From Pseudovibrio denitrificans JCM 12308 (GTDB lineage: Bacteria; Pseudomonadota; Alphaproteobacteria; Rhizobiales; Stappiaceae): a DNA stretch of 64,000 bases. The stretch is taken from the NCBI RefSeq assembly GCF_001310815.1, contig NZ_BAZK01000001.1, positions 1-64,000 on the forward strand, given 5' to 3'. The notes under the pieces were generated by a model. That model worked only from the letters and a program-made list of their open reading frames with translations. It was not told the DNA's origin and made no database searches. Below are positions 27,649-36,788 of this stretch, piece by piece (position 1 is the first letter of the stretch; each line of letters opens with the position of its first letter). The position numbers and the translations under genes were made by a program.

Positions 27649-28506
27649 GTGAGTGAGACCACCTTCATCCTCCGCTTCACCTGTGTTGATCAGCCGGGCA
27701 TTGTTTCGACAGTGACCTCTGCTTTGGCGTCCCGCGGCGCGAATATTGTTGAAGCGAACCAGTTCTGCGATCGCAAGACCAACCAGTTTTTCCTGCGCGT
27801 TGCCGTGCGTGTGCCTGAAAACATCGACAAGGCCGCTCTGGAACTGGCCATGTCACCTGCCGTTGATCGCTTCAAGATGCGGCTGAAGGTGGAGGATTTC
27901 TCACGTCAGCCCAAGATCATCATCATGGTCTCCAGATTTGATCATGCGCTGCTGCATCTGCTCTATCAGATCAAAGTGGGCTGGCTGGATGCGGAGGTTG
28001 TGGCAATTGTCTCCAACCATGCGGATAGTCAAGGTGTTGCCGACCACGAAGGCATTCCGTTCCACCATTGGCCGATCACCAAGCAAAACAAGCTGGAGCA
28101 GGAAGCCAAGCTGTCGGAACTGATTGAAAGCACCAATGCTGAGCTTGTGGTTCTGGCGCGTTACATGCAGGTGCTGACTGATGAAATGTCGAGCAAGTTC
28201 TTTGGCATGATCATCAACATTCACCACTCGTTCCTGCCAAGCTTCAAAGGCGCAAAGCCCTACCATCAGGCGCACGACCGAGGTGTGAAGCTGATCGGTG
28301 CCACGGCGCATTACGTGACGCCGGACCTGGATGAAGGGCCGATAATCGAGCAGGAAACCGAACGCGTGAACCACGGCATGACAGCCGAGGATTTCGTGGC
28401 AACAGGCCGCGATATTGAATCGCGCGTGCTGGCCCGGGCGGTCAAGTACCATCTGGAAGGCCGCGTCATGCTCAACGACAACAGCACCGTCGTCTTCACC
28501 TCATAA
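27649..28506 (+). CDS. purU: Formyltetrahydrofolate deformylase PurU
   Basis: Hydrolyses 10-formyl-tetrahydrofolate to formate and free tetrahydrofolate. An N-terminal ACT domain (TCVDQPGIVSTVTSALASRG) is followed by a formyltransferase-type catalytic domain with the Asn-His-Asp set in INIHHSFLPSFKGAKPYHQA and TPDLDEGPIIEQE. The start is taken as GTG 27649, nine bases after GGGAGAG (285 residues); an in-frame TTG at 27631 lies before that ribosome site. PurU beside betaine and sarcosine demethylation genes is a known arrangement, draining the one-carbon units loaded on folate. Confidence 0.93.
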   Translation: MSETTFILRFTCVDQPGIVSTVTSALASRGANIVEANQFCDRKTNQFFLRVAVRVPENIDKAALELAMSPAVDRFKMRLKVEDFSRQPKIIIMVSRFDHALLHLLYQIKVGWLDAEVVAIVSNHADSQGVADHEGIPFHHWPITKQNKLEQEAKLSELIESTNAELVVLARYMQVLTDEMSSKFFGMIINIHHSFLPSFKGAKPYHQAHDRGVKLIGATAHYVTPDLDEGPIIEQETERVNHGMTAEDFVATGRDIESRVLARAVKYHLEGRVMLNDNSTVVFTS

Positions 28507-28513
28507 AGCCCCT

Positions 28514-28530
28514 TGTCAAACGCTCCCCCA
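28514..28530 (+). repeat. Short repeated intergenic motif, copy 2
   Basis: TGTCAAACGCTCCCCCA, one mismatch from the copy at 24301-24317. It lies just after purU and before the dimethylglycine-dehydrogenase-like gene. Confidence 0.4.
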
Positions 28531-28568
28531 CACCAGCGAGTGCTCCACTGAAGTAAAGGATCGAGATC

Positions 28569-31128
28569 ATGTCCGCATTTCCAAGCAAAGCGAAAGTTGT
28601 GATTGTTGGCGCTGGCGGCATTGTTGGAGCCTCGGTCATTCATCACCTTATTGAGAACGGCTGGGACGACATTGTTGGCATCGATAAGTCTGGCATTCCG
28701 ACGGATATCGGGTCCACGGCACACGCCTCTGACTTCTGCTACGCCACCAGCCACGATCTGCTGACCTGCTGGACCACCATGTATTCCATGGATTTTTACG
28801 AGAAGATGGGCCACTACGCACGGATCGGCGGTTTGGAAGTGGCCCGTGTGGGCGATGATGAGCGTATGGCGGAGCTGAAGCGGCGCGTGGATTCCGGCAA
28901 GGCGTTTGGCACCAATGTGAAAATTATCAGCGCAGCTGAAGCAAAAGAGAAGTTCCCGCTTCTGGAAGAAGATCAGATCCAGGGTGCCATGTGGGATCCA
29001 GATGCGGGCCTAGTGGTGCCGCGCTCGCAAACCGTAGCGGGTAAGCTGATTGATCAGGGCGTTGACAGCGGCAATCTCAAGATTTTTGCGAACACATCTG
29101 CGCTGGAACTTGTAACGGAAGATGGCCGTATTACTGGCGTGATGACAGAGCGCGGCACGATCCATGCAGATCATGTGGTGGTGTGTGCAGGGCTGTGGGG
29201 GCGTCTGATTGCGGAGATGGCGGGTGAGGATCTGCCCGTTATGCCGGTGGATCACCCCCTCACCTTTTTTGGTCCTTACAACGAGTTTGAAGGCACTGGC
29301 GCTGAGATCGGCATGCCACTTTTGAGGGATCAGGGTAACTCAGCCTATATGCGTGATACAGGCGATCCGAAGAGCACTGAGGGTGGCCAGATTGAATGGG
29401 GTTACTACTACGAAGAAAACCCTCGCCTTGTTCATCCGCGTGAGATTTTGGAGAAAGATCAGGCCCGTCTGTCTCCCTCTCAACGGGATCTGGTGCTCGA
29501 AGATGTGATTGAGCCGCTTGAGAAGGCCATGGAGCTGACGCCGGTTCTGGCAGAGCTTGGTTCAACGAAAGCCATTCCTTCAACGGCCTGTTGCAAACCT
29601 CCATTGATGGCGGACCGTCCATGGGTGAAAGCCGAAAGCTGCGCGGGCTTTGGTATGCGGTGGGCATCTGGATCAAGGACGGTCCGGGCATGGGCAAGCT
29701 GATTGCTGACTGGATGACCCATGGCAAAACCCATATCGACCACAACTCTGTTGATTTTTCCCGGTTCAACGAGTTCCAGCTGAACGAGCAGTACATTCAT
29801 GATCGCTGCTGGGAAACAGCCAAGAAGATCTATAACCCGCCGGTTCACCCGCGTGAGCCGTTTGCAAATGCGCGCGGTATTCGGCGCTCTCCGTTTTATG
29901 AGCGTGAGGTTGAACTGGGCGGATACTTCATGGAATTGGGTGGCTGGGAGCGTGCGCACGGATATGCGGCCAACGAGCATTTGCTGGTCAAGCACGGCAA
30001 CCGGGTGCCTGAGCGCGAGAACGAGTGGGACAATCGACATTTCTGGCGGGTTTCCAATGCTGAGCATCTGGAGATGAGTGAGGATTGCGGCATCATCAAC
30101 CTCTCACACTTCCACATCACGGATATTTCCGGCCCGGACCATGTCACGCTTATGGAGTGGTTGTGTGCTGCTAAAATTGGCGGTGACAACAACATCGGCA
30201 AAGGCATTTACACCCACATGCTGGATGATGATGGCAATGTGCGTGCAGACTTTACTGTGTTCCGCATGGATGATCGCTGCCGGCTGGTGAATGGCGCTGA
30301 TGCAGGGCACGTGACCTTGTTTACATGCAGCGCGTTGCGGATGACAACGGCTGGGACGTGACCATCGCTGATGTGACCGAGGATTACACCACTATTGGCA
30401 TCTGGGGGCCGAATGCCCGTGAGAACCTGCAGAAGGTGGTTGATGATCCTGACGCTTTGAGCGTGGAGAACTTTCCGTTTGCAGCTATCCGCGAGATTAC
30501 CATTGCAGGCAAAACGGTTTCCGCTTTCCGCATCTCCTATGTAGGCGAGCAAGGCTGGGAGCTGCATATGCGCTATGAAGACGGCCTTGCCGTTTGGGAT
30601 GCGCTTCGTGAGATTGGAGTGATTGCGGTTGGCGTTGAGACCTATGCAAACTCGCGCCGTCTTGAAAAATCCCTACGCCTGCAAAACGCTGATCTGCATA
30701 CGCAGTACAATCTGTTTGAAGCTGATCTGGCACGCCCGAAAGTGAAGGCTGCTGAGTTCCGGGGCAAGGAGAAGCATGTTGCCTATCGTGCTCGTGAGGC
30801 TCAACCAGCGATGCTGTGTACTCTGGTGATGACAGACAACATCGACAAGGACGGTGTGGCCCGCTTCCCGGTTGGCAATCTGCCCGTGATGCATCCAGAG
30901 ACCGGTGAAACTCTGATGGATGAACTGGGCCGGCGTTCGTACACAACGTCCATTGCCTACGGCCCGAGCATCGGCAAAAACATCGCCCTGGCCTACCTGC
31001 CCAAAGAGTATTGCGAGGAAGGCCGCAAGCTTGAAGTTTCTTACTTCGACGAGGTGTACCCGGTTGAAGTTGTCGGCATCGGCTACGCTCCGCTTTATGA
31101 CCCGGAGAACCTGAAACCACGAAGCTGA
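28569..31128 (+). CDS. Dimethylglycine-dehydrogenase-like FAD/GcvT enzyme, with two apparent one-base deletions
   Basis: An N-terminal FAD oxidoreductase (VVIVGAGGIVGASVIHHLIE) and a C-terminal folate-binding GcvT module (SYVGEQGWELHMRYEDG, then GVETYANSRRLEKSLRL). Three open pieces belong together. Near 29563, CTTGGTTCAACG needs one base to give LGFNESHSFNGLLQTSIDGG. Near 30310, GCAGGGCACGTG needs one G to give ADAGARDLVYMQRVADD. With both repairs the product is 853 residues. Placement between purU and betaine genes suggests demethylation of dimethylglycine to sarcosine, linking GbcAB to SoxBDAG. A related enzyme is encoded at 1401-3845. Two same-sign breaks in one gene could mean a decayed gene, but the flanking frames are well conserved. 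Confidence 0.85.
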
Positions 31129-31161
31129 TTTGCGGCTCTCAACTCCAACTCCTCAAAATGA

Positions 31162-31192
31162 AAATCCCGGGCTGTGACCCGGGATTTCTTTT
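31162..31192 (+). terminator. Rho-independent terminator between convergent genes
   Basis: Perfect 10-bp arms AAATCCCGGG (31162-31171) and CCCGGGATTT (31178-31187) with a six-base loop, followed by CTTTT. It ends the FAD/GcvT gene, and the A-rich left flank could also serve the agmatinase gene on the other strand. Confidence 0.9.
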
Positions 31193-31215
31193 GGTTTTAA
31201 GCGCTTTCAGCTCAA

Positions 31216-32183
31216 TCAGCTTTTCTTGTTATGGAAGATAAAGCCGATGAAGTTGAGGAGGAGCTGGGCGGCGAGGATTTGGTTGAATCTGATGGGTCGT
31301 ATGCTGGGGCGACTTCCACCAGATCCATGCCAACCACATCGCCGCGTTTGCTGAGGCCCTGCAGGATTTCCAGAACGTCATAGTACTGGAAGCCACCATG
31401 GCTAGGGGTGCCGGTGCCGGATGCGATGGACGGGCAGAAAGCGTCGATATCGATGGTCACGTAGTAACGTGCGCCTTCCGGAATGCGACTGAGCACAGCT
31501 TCCGGGCCCAATTCACGCACCTGACGAACAGAGAGGATGTCAGATCCTCTTGCGCGGGCATCGTCGTAGCCTTCTTTGGCGGTTGAAGACACATTGCGGA
31601 TGCCCAGCTGGGTCATGCCGGAAACGTAGTCTTTCTCAATCGCGCGGCGCATCGGGTTGCCGTGACCTTCGGTGACGCCGTGGCGCTCATCCACGAAATC
31701 GAGGTGTGCATCGATCTGAATGACGTGGATTGGACCATTCTTGGCGCAGTCTTCTTCAAATGCGCGAATACATGGGATGTTGATGGAGTGGTCTCCGCCA
31801 ATCACCACAGGCAGTGCGCCTGCGTCCAGGATCTTCTTGACGCCCACCTGAATGTTCGTGTGGCTTTCTTCCGTTTTAGTATGAATGATGTCTGCATCCC
31901 CAATATCAACGATACGGACATCACCGCCCAGATAGGTTGCATCATCCTCATGGTCGTAAGCCCCCGCGTGACCGAAGGAAAACAGCGTGGATGCTTCGCG
32001 GACAGCACGTGGGCCAAAACGAGCACCGGAGCGCCACTGGGCGCCGAAATCAAATGGTGCACCGAGGACTGCTACGTCTGCATCAATGGCATCCCAATCC
32101 CACACATATTCTTTTTTGCCAAAGGTTGAGATGCCAACAAATGGCAGGTTCAAACGCCCGGACGCATATCCATGTTCAGACAT
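31216..32183 (-). CDS. speB: Agmatinase-family ureohydrolase, with apparent one-base deletion near the C-terminus
   Basis: A binuclear manganese ureohydrolase that splits a guanidino compound into urea and an amine. Metal motifs are IGGDHSIN, IDAHLDFVDE and TIDIDAFCPS. The C-terminal 22 codons as read are serine-rich nonsense. The coding strand near 31277 reads ACCAAATCC; one more A restores STKILAAQLLLNFIGFIFHN, the normal family tail, with a stop at 31218-31216 (322 residues). The literal frame instead ends at 31212. The substrate could be agmatine, guanidinobutyrate or similar; the TRAP transporter behind it may import the substrate. Urea released would feed the urease encoded in this window. 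Confidence 0.88.
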
Positions 32184-32204
32184 ATTTTTTTCTCCGTTAC
32201 TTGA

Positions 32205-33485
32205 TCATCTGTAGGCGAGTTCCGGGAGGAACAACGCAATTTGTGGGAACGCCATCACCAGTGCCGTGGTCAGCAGCAGGATCAGCAGGAATGGCGGTAC
32301 GCCGCGCACAACATCCACGAAAGGCCTGCGGAACACAGCGATGGCCGTGAACAGGTTGCAGCCGAATGGCGGTGTGGCTGCACCGATAGCGACTTGCAGT
32401 GTGATGAGAACACCGACCAGAACCGGATCCAGCCCCGTGGACTTGATGAGTGGTGCGAAGATTGGCACCAGGATCAAAATCACCACGATTGAATCGACAA
32501 ACATACAGCCGATAAAGAAGGCTAGAATGATCGCCGTCAGCGTGAGCATTGGACCGGCTTCGTTGAGGCCCAGTGAGCTGATGATGGTTTGTGGCACCTG
32601 CGCAAACGACAGGGTCCATGAGAACGCCGCACCTGCTGCGATCAGGATGAACACCACAGAGGTGATTGCGCCCGTTGAGAGAGCGATATCCGGCAGGTCC
32701 CGCAGGCGGATGGATCTGAAGATTAACGCTTCCAGAACAACCGCATAGAGCACGCAGATGGCCGCAGCTTCAGTTGGTGAGAAGACACCACCATAGATGC
32801 CGCCAACAATGATGACTGGGAAACCCATAGGCCAGACAGCACGTCTGACGGCGGTCAATCGCTCGCCCCAGTCAGATCGATCCAGCACCGGAATGTCGTG
32901 CTTGTAGGCATGCCACATGCAGTAGGCGGAAAAGAACGCCACGATGATGAGGCCTGGTACGATCCCCGCAATGAAGAGCTGGGAGATCGAAGTGCCCGAT
33001 ACAACGCCATAAATGATCATGCCGATGGATGGCGGGATCAGGTAGGCCAGATCAGCGGCGTTGACGATGAGGCCAATGGTGAAGCTGTCTGAATAGCCGG
33101 ACTTGAGCATGCGCGGACGCATGGCGCCACCAACTGCCACCACGGTGGCCTGCGTTGAGCCGCAAACCGCGCCAAACAGCGCACAAGCGCTGGTGACTGA
33201 GATGGCCAGACCGCCTTTGATATGCCCCATGAACCGCATCACCACATCAATCAGGCGATCGGCGGAATGACCTCGTGTGATAACATCTGCTGCCAGAATG
33301 AACATGGGCACGGCCACCAAAGCGGATGGTTTGACGCCGCCGATCATCTGCTGGATCAGGATTTGCGGACTGAAGTTTGGAAAATAGATCAGAAAGCCGA
33401 TGAACGCCGCCGAGATCAGCGGCATCTTCATGGGGAAGCCGAAGAGCAGCAGGGCGATCATGACCGTGAGCATGAGTTCTGTCAT
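32205..33485 (-). CDS. dctM: TRAP transporter large permease (DctM family)
   Basis: A 426-residue membrane protein with about twelve helices. GAVCGSTQATVVAVGGAMRP and the later ATPPFGCNLFTAIAV match the conserved loops of DctM subunits. It is the ion-coupled translocation subunit that works with DctQ and the periplasmic receptor. It overlaps dctQ by four bases, and agmatinase follows after 21 bases, so transporter and ureohydrolase are likely co-transcribed. Confidence 0.95.
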   Translation of the reverse strand: MTELMLTVMIALLLFGFPMKMPLISAAFIGFLIYFPNFSPQILIQQMIGGVKPSALVAVPMFILAADVITRGHSADRLIDVVMRFMGHIKGGLAISVTSACALFGAVCGSTQATVVAVGGAMRPRMLKSGYSDSFTIGLIVNAADLAYLIPPSIGMIIYGVVSGTSISQLFIAGIVPGLIIVAFFSAYCMWHAYKHDIPVLDRSDWGERLTAVRRAVWPMGFPVIIVGGIYGGVFSPTEAAAICVLYAVVLEALIFRSIRLRDLPDIALSTGAITSVVFILIAAGAAFSWTLSFAQVPQTIISSLGLNEAGPMLTLTAIILAFFIGCMFVDSIVVILILVPIFAPLIKSTGLDPVLVGVLITLQVAIGAATPPFGCNLFTAIAVFRRPFVDVVRGVPPFLLILLLTTALVMAFPQIALFLPELAYR

Positions 33486-34087
33486 TTTACAGCCCCCTCT
33501 TCTTTTTCCACGAAGCGCGCCACAGCCGCGGCTGTTTCCGGGTCTTCGTAGCTGTCCACTTCCAGATAGGAGACGTAGATCTCCTCCTCAGCCAGATTGA
33601 GGTTGCGTAGGGCTGTCAGGAGATATTGCAGGGTTGCCAGAGCGAGGCCGATCACCACCCAGATGTAGGTGAGATAGAGCGGCACCTGCAGCGCTGGTGT
33701 GACCCGGCCACGGCTTGCGACTTTGGCAACATATTCAACGGCGTACCAAGTGAGGATAGCCATCATTGTTGCGGTCATGATCGTGATCAGGATCATCAGA
33801 ATCTTGCGCATTTTTTTCGGCAATGCGTCGTAGATGGCGGACATGCGAATGTGGATGCCCTTTCGCGTGGCATAGCCCAATCCCATGAACGTGATGATGA
33901 CGATCAAGAACTCGTTGAGTTCCTCTGAAAAGTAGATCGACTGATGAAAGACATAGCGCCCGAACACATTCGCGATGGTGTTTACGGCCATGGCGATGAT
34001 GCCCCAACTGAGGATGAAGACCTCAATCTTACATATTATGCCGTCAACTTTCCCGAGGAGCTTAAAGGGGACAGAACGGGGTTCCAT
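33482..34087 (-). CDS. dctQ: TRAP transporter small permease (DctQ family)
   Basis: A 201-residue protein with four membrane helices and the DctQ pattern EELNEFLIVIITFMGLGYAT followed by KGIHIRM. The ATG at 34087 has a strong GGAGGAGGGA ribosome site; the frame is open to 34114 but that start has no such site. The acidic C-terminal tail (YLEVDSYEDPETAAAV) is longer than in many DctQ proteins. Confidence 0.92.
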   Translation of the reverse strand: MEPRSVPFKLLGKVDGIICKIEVFILSWGIIAMAVNTIANVFGRYVFHQSIYFSEELNEFLIVIITFMGLGYATRKGIHIRMSAIYDALPKKMRKILMILITIMTATMMAILTWYAVEYVAKVASRGRVTPALQVPLYLTYIWVVIGLALATLQYLLTALRNLNLAEEEIYVSYLEVDSYEDPETAAAVARFVEKEEGAVK

Positions 34088-34107
34088 CGGCTCCCTCCTC
34101 CAGTGAG

Positions 34108-34139
34108 CCCACACCCCATGCCTCAGGCTGGAGTGTGGG
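34108..34139 (-). promoter_or_regulatory. Intercistronic hairpin between dctP and dctQM
   Basis: Arms CCCACAC (34108-34114) and GTGTGGG (34133-34139) lie between the dctP stop and the dctQ start, with no T-run. Such hairpins commonly protect the receptor mRNA or reduce permease expression relative to the binding protein. That function is inferred. Confidence 0.6.
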
Positions 34140-34146
34140 TATTCCT

Positions 34147-35169
34147 TTATTGATGAGTTGACGCGATCTCAGTTCTCAGAGCGTCGAGCAGAACTTTGCC
34201 GCGATCTCCTGCCGCTTCCACATACGCGCTTTCAGTTGCTTCGCTGCGGGCGCGGAAGACATCACGCTCTTCTTCCGACAGAACAACGAGATTGATATCC
34301 GGCTTGCTGGACTTGATGATATCGAGGCGCTTCTGGTTGAAGTCCGTGACAACGCCATCGATAAACCCGGACATGCTGGCCATGGTTTCCCGGACCAGTT
34401 TCTGACGATCTGGCGAGAGCGTGTCGAACCAATCTGTACCAGCAACAACGGTGGTCACCAGCTCCTGCTCACCTGCCCAGATGAGGTAATCGGTCACTTC
34501 ATAGAACTTCATTTCCTCGATGGTCGGGACCGGGTTGACCTGCCCATCAACGGCACCAAGCTGCAATGCGCCGAACACTTCGCCAAATGGAAGTGGTGTT
34601 GGGCTGGCGCCCATGTTCTTGTAGGTCTCCAGCAGAATTGGAGAGACCATCACACGCATCTTGAAGTTGGAGAAATCATCCGGGTTTCTGATTTCCTTGT
34701 TCGTCGTCCAGACCTGCGGCCCTTCAGAATACATGGTCAGCACTTCCAGACCGCGCTTGCGGAAATCATCGTTCAGATCACCGTAAATGGTCTTGGAGTT
34801 GTTCAGAATGTCAGAAACTGCCTTGGCATCAGAGGGGAACAGATAAGGCAGCAGGAAAATCTGACTTTCCGGGACAATGGTGCCTAGATTGCCGATGGAG
34901 ACGTTGGTGAACTGGATCAGCCCGTCCGTTGCCTGTTCAACCGTGTCCGTTGGTGTGCCAAGTGTGCCCATCGGGAAGATTGTGATGGTCACATCCCCGT
35001 TGGTCTTGGCTTCAATACGTTTTTTAAACTCCTGCGCGTAGGCATCCATGATGGAACCTGGAATTTCTTCAATAGCGAACTTCCAGTCTTCCGCATGGGC
35101 GCTGAGCGGTGCAGCACTCAGAACCATTGCAGCAGTCATTGCTTTTAGCGACTTAAGAATTGAGCTCAT
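34147..35169 (-). CDS. dctP: TRAP transporter substrate-binding protein (DctP family)
   Basis: The periplasmic receptor (340 residues). The signal peptide MSSILKSLKAMTAAMVLSAA ends near SAHAED. ITIFPMGTLGTPTDTVEQ and RVMVSPILLETYKNMGASP are DctP-fold segments; the arginine in the latter is the family's carboxylate-binding residue. The chosen ATG at 35169 follows GGGAGGATC; the frame is open further to 35244 without a ribosome site. The ligand is probably an organic acid or a zwitterion carrying a carboxylate. A guanidino acid would fit the agmatinase neighbour, but this is not shown. Confidence 0.92.
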   Translation of the reverse strand: MSSILKSLKAMTAAMVLSAAPLSAHAEDWKFAIEEIPGSIMDAYAQEFKKRIEAKTNGDVTITIFPMGTLGTPTDTVEQATDGLIQFTNVSIGNLGTIVPESQIFLLPYLFPSDAKAVSDILNNSKTIYGDLNDDFRKRGLEVLTMYSEGPQVWTTNKEIRNPDDFSNFKMRVMVSPILLETYKNMGASPTPLPFGEVFGALQLGAVDGQVNPVPTIEEMKFYEVTDYLIWAGEQELVTTVVAGTDWFDTLSPDRQKLVRETMASMSGFIDGVVTDFNQKRLDIIKSSKPDINLVVLSEEERDVFRARSEATESAYVEAAGDRGKVLLDALRTEIASTHQ

Positions 35170-35250
35170 TTGATCCTCCCACAGAACTCGCTCTTCCTTC
35201 CTCGCCACCAGCACACTCGATGTTGAACTGAGAAAAAATATCAAATAAGT

Positions 35251-35263
35251 TATGTTTACATGA
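35251..35263. promoter_or_regulatory. Possible LysR-type T-N11-A box
   Basis: TATGTTTACATGA has the T-N11-A layout with an ATG/CAT dyad. It lies between dctP and the divergent LysR gene, where such a site is expected. The region is AT-rich, so a chance match is quite possible. Confidence 0.35.
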
Positions 35264-35309
35264 AATATATCAATGTAATTAAATTATCTGAGAACAGAAA
35301 GAACATTAG

Positions 35310-36197
35310 ATGAAACTTCTCAGAAACAATCTCCTGGAAGCATTTTGTGCTGTGGTGGAATGTGGTGGTTTTTCAGAGGCTCAGTTCCGGTTGGGGATCT
35401 CACAATCCGCCATCAGTTGCCGGATCCGAGATCTGGAAATTGCACTGGGTTATCGTGTGTGCGAGCGCGGGCGCAGTGGCTTTCAGCTGACCGAGCGCGG
35501 CAAGATCGCCTATGAGAAAGCCTGCGAAATCATCCGGATGGTTGAGGACTTTGATGCAGAGCTTTTGGAGCTGCGCGGAACCATCACCGGGCAGTTGCGC
35601 ATTGGCATCGTGGATACGGTGATCAGCCTACCGGGCTTTCCACTTGTACCTGCGTTGCAGCGGTTCTTTTCAAAGGAAAACGACGTCAATCTGGAGATCG
35701 TTGTCGCCTCTCCTAATGATCTGAAAGAAGGCCTGATCACCGGCAGCCTACATATTGCGTTGGCACCCTTTAAGCGCAAGCGGGATGAGCTGGAGTACAT
35801 CAAGGTCTGCAGCGAGAACCACTTTCTTTATTGTGGCCGCGAGCATGAGCTGTTTGATGCAGGCAAAGATGAGATCTCACCGGAGATCCTGAGCAATCAC
35901 GCTGTGTGCCAGCGTTCCTACGATATGATTGTGGCGCGCGATGCCAAAACACCTGAGCCCAAAGCAATAGTGACCAACATGGAAGCTGCCGCCGCGCTTA
36001 TCCTTAGCGGGAAGTTTCTGGGCGTTCTACCAGACCATTATGCTACGCAGTGGGTTGAGACCGGCAATATGCGCTTGCTGGAGCATCCTAACCTGACGTG
36101 GACCTCAGAATTCTATGTGGCTTCTCGCAAATCCCAGTCTCACAGACAAGCCGTGGAATGGTTCATCAAAGCCTTGCTGCAGGACGGAGTGATTTAG
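35310..36197 (+). CDS. LysR-family transcriptional regulator
   Basis: A 295-residue LysR regulator. The N-terminal winged helix is AFCAVVECGGFSEAQFRLGI through SQSAISCRIRDLEIALG, followed by the linker helix and a periplasmic-binding-protein-like effector domain (RIGIVDTVISLPGFPLVPAL). It is divergent from the TRAP operon and probably controls it in response to the imported compound or a breakdown product. The stop overlaps the end of the convergent lrp gene by four bases. Confidence 0.92.
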   Translation: MKLLRNNLLEAFCAVVECGGFSEAQFRLGISQSAISCRIRDLEIALGYRVCERGRSGFQLTERGKIAYEKACEIIRMVEDFDAELLELRGTITGQLRIGIVDTVISLPGFPLVPALQRFFSKENDVNLEIVVASPNDLKEGLITGSLHIALAPFKRKRDELEYIKVCSENHFLYCGREHELFDAGKDEISPEILSNHAVCQRSYDMIVARDAKTPEPKAIVTNMEAAAALILSGKFLGVLPDHYATQWVETGNMRLLEHPNLTWTSEFYVASRKSQSHRQAVEWFIKALLQDGVI

Positions 36198-36640
36198 ACG
36201 CTTGAGAGGAGGATGCTGGTTTCGCTGTTCATGACGCCTTCAATCAGGCGCACCTCACGCAGCACACGGTCAAACTCTGAGAGGTTTTCGACACGTATGT
36301 CTGTAACCAGATCCCACTTTCCACTTGTGGTGTGCAGCACCTGAAGCTCCGGCAATCCGCGAAGCTTTTGAATAACTTGCGAGGTGTTGCGTCCCATCAC
36401 CTCGATCATCATGACCGCTCTGATTTCGCCGCTGTCATAATCTTCGCGCACTCGGGCGGTAAACCCAAGAAGTGCTCCCGTCTCCAGAAGGCGATCCATA
36501 CGTGCCTGCACGGTCGCTCTTGAGACACCCATAATCTGAGAAAGTTTTGAAACCGGAGCACGCCCGTCCTGACGCAACAGGCCGATCAGTTGCCTGTCAA
36601 GGTCGTCATATATGTGTTTCGCAATCTGGTTTTGCTTCAT
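36194..36640 (-). CDS. Lrp/AsnC-family transcriptional regulator
   Basis: A 148-residue Lrp-type regulator starting MKQNQIAKHIYDDLDRQLIG. A DNA-binding domain (LSQIMGVSRATVQARMDRLL) precedes the RAM effector domain. ATG 36640 follows GAGGCGGGGC; a TTG twelve bases upstream is less likely. It is divergent from ornithine cyclodeaminase. Lrp-type activators of arginine and ornithine catabolism genes in this position are common in alphaproteobacteria, so control of ocd-ctlX is inferred. Confidence 0.92.
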   Translation of the reverse strand: MKQNQIAKHIYDDLDRQLIGLLRQDGRAPVSKLSQIMGVSRATVQARMDRLLETGALLGFTARVREDYDSGEIRAVMMIEVMGRNTSQVIQKLRGLPELQVLHTTSGKWDLVTDIRVENLSEFDRVLREVRLIEGVMNSETSILLSSV

Positions 36641-36703
36641 GCCCCGCCTCAACCCATGGGTTTAACAATAATATAAAAATTACATAGCAATCTGTCAAAA
36701 ACT

Positions 36704-36724
36704 ATCTTGCATACTTAGCAAGAT
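36704..36724. promoter_or_regulatory. Dyad in the lrp-ocd divergent promoter region
   Basis: ATCTTGC (36704-36710) and GCAAGAT (36718-36724) form a perfect inverted repeat around seven AT-rich bases, 64 bases before the ocd start. It is a good candidate operator for the Lrp-type regulator encoded next to it. Confidence 0.5.
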
Positions 36725-36788
36725 TTATATGTTTTTTGCAATTTGTACAGTTGATACTAGGGAAACTGTAATTACTTGAGGAAAGCTC

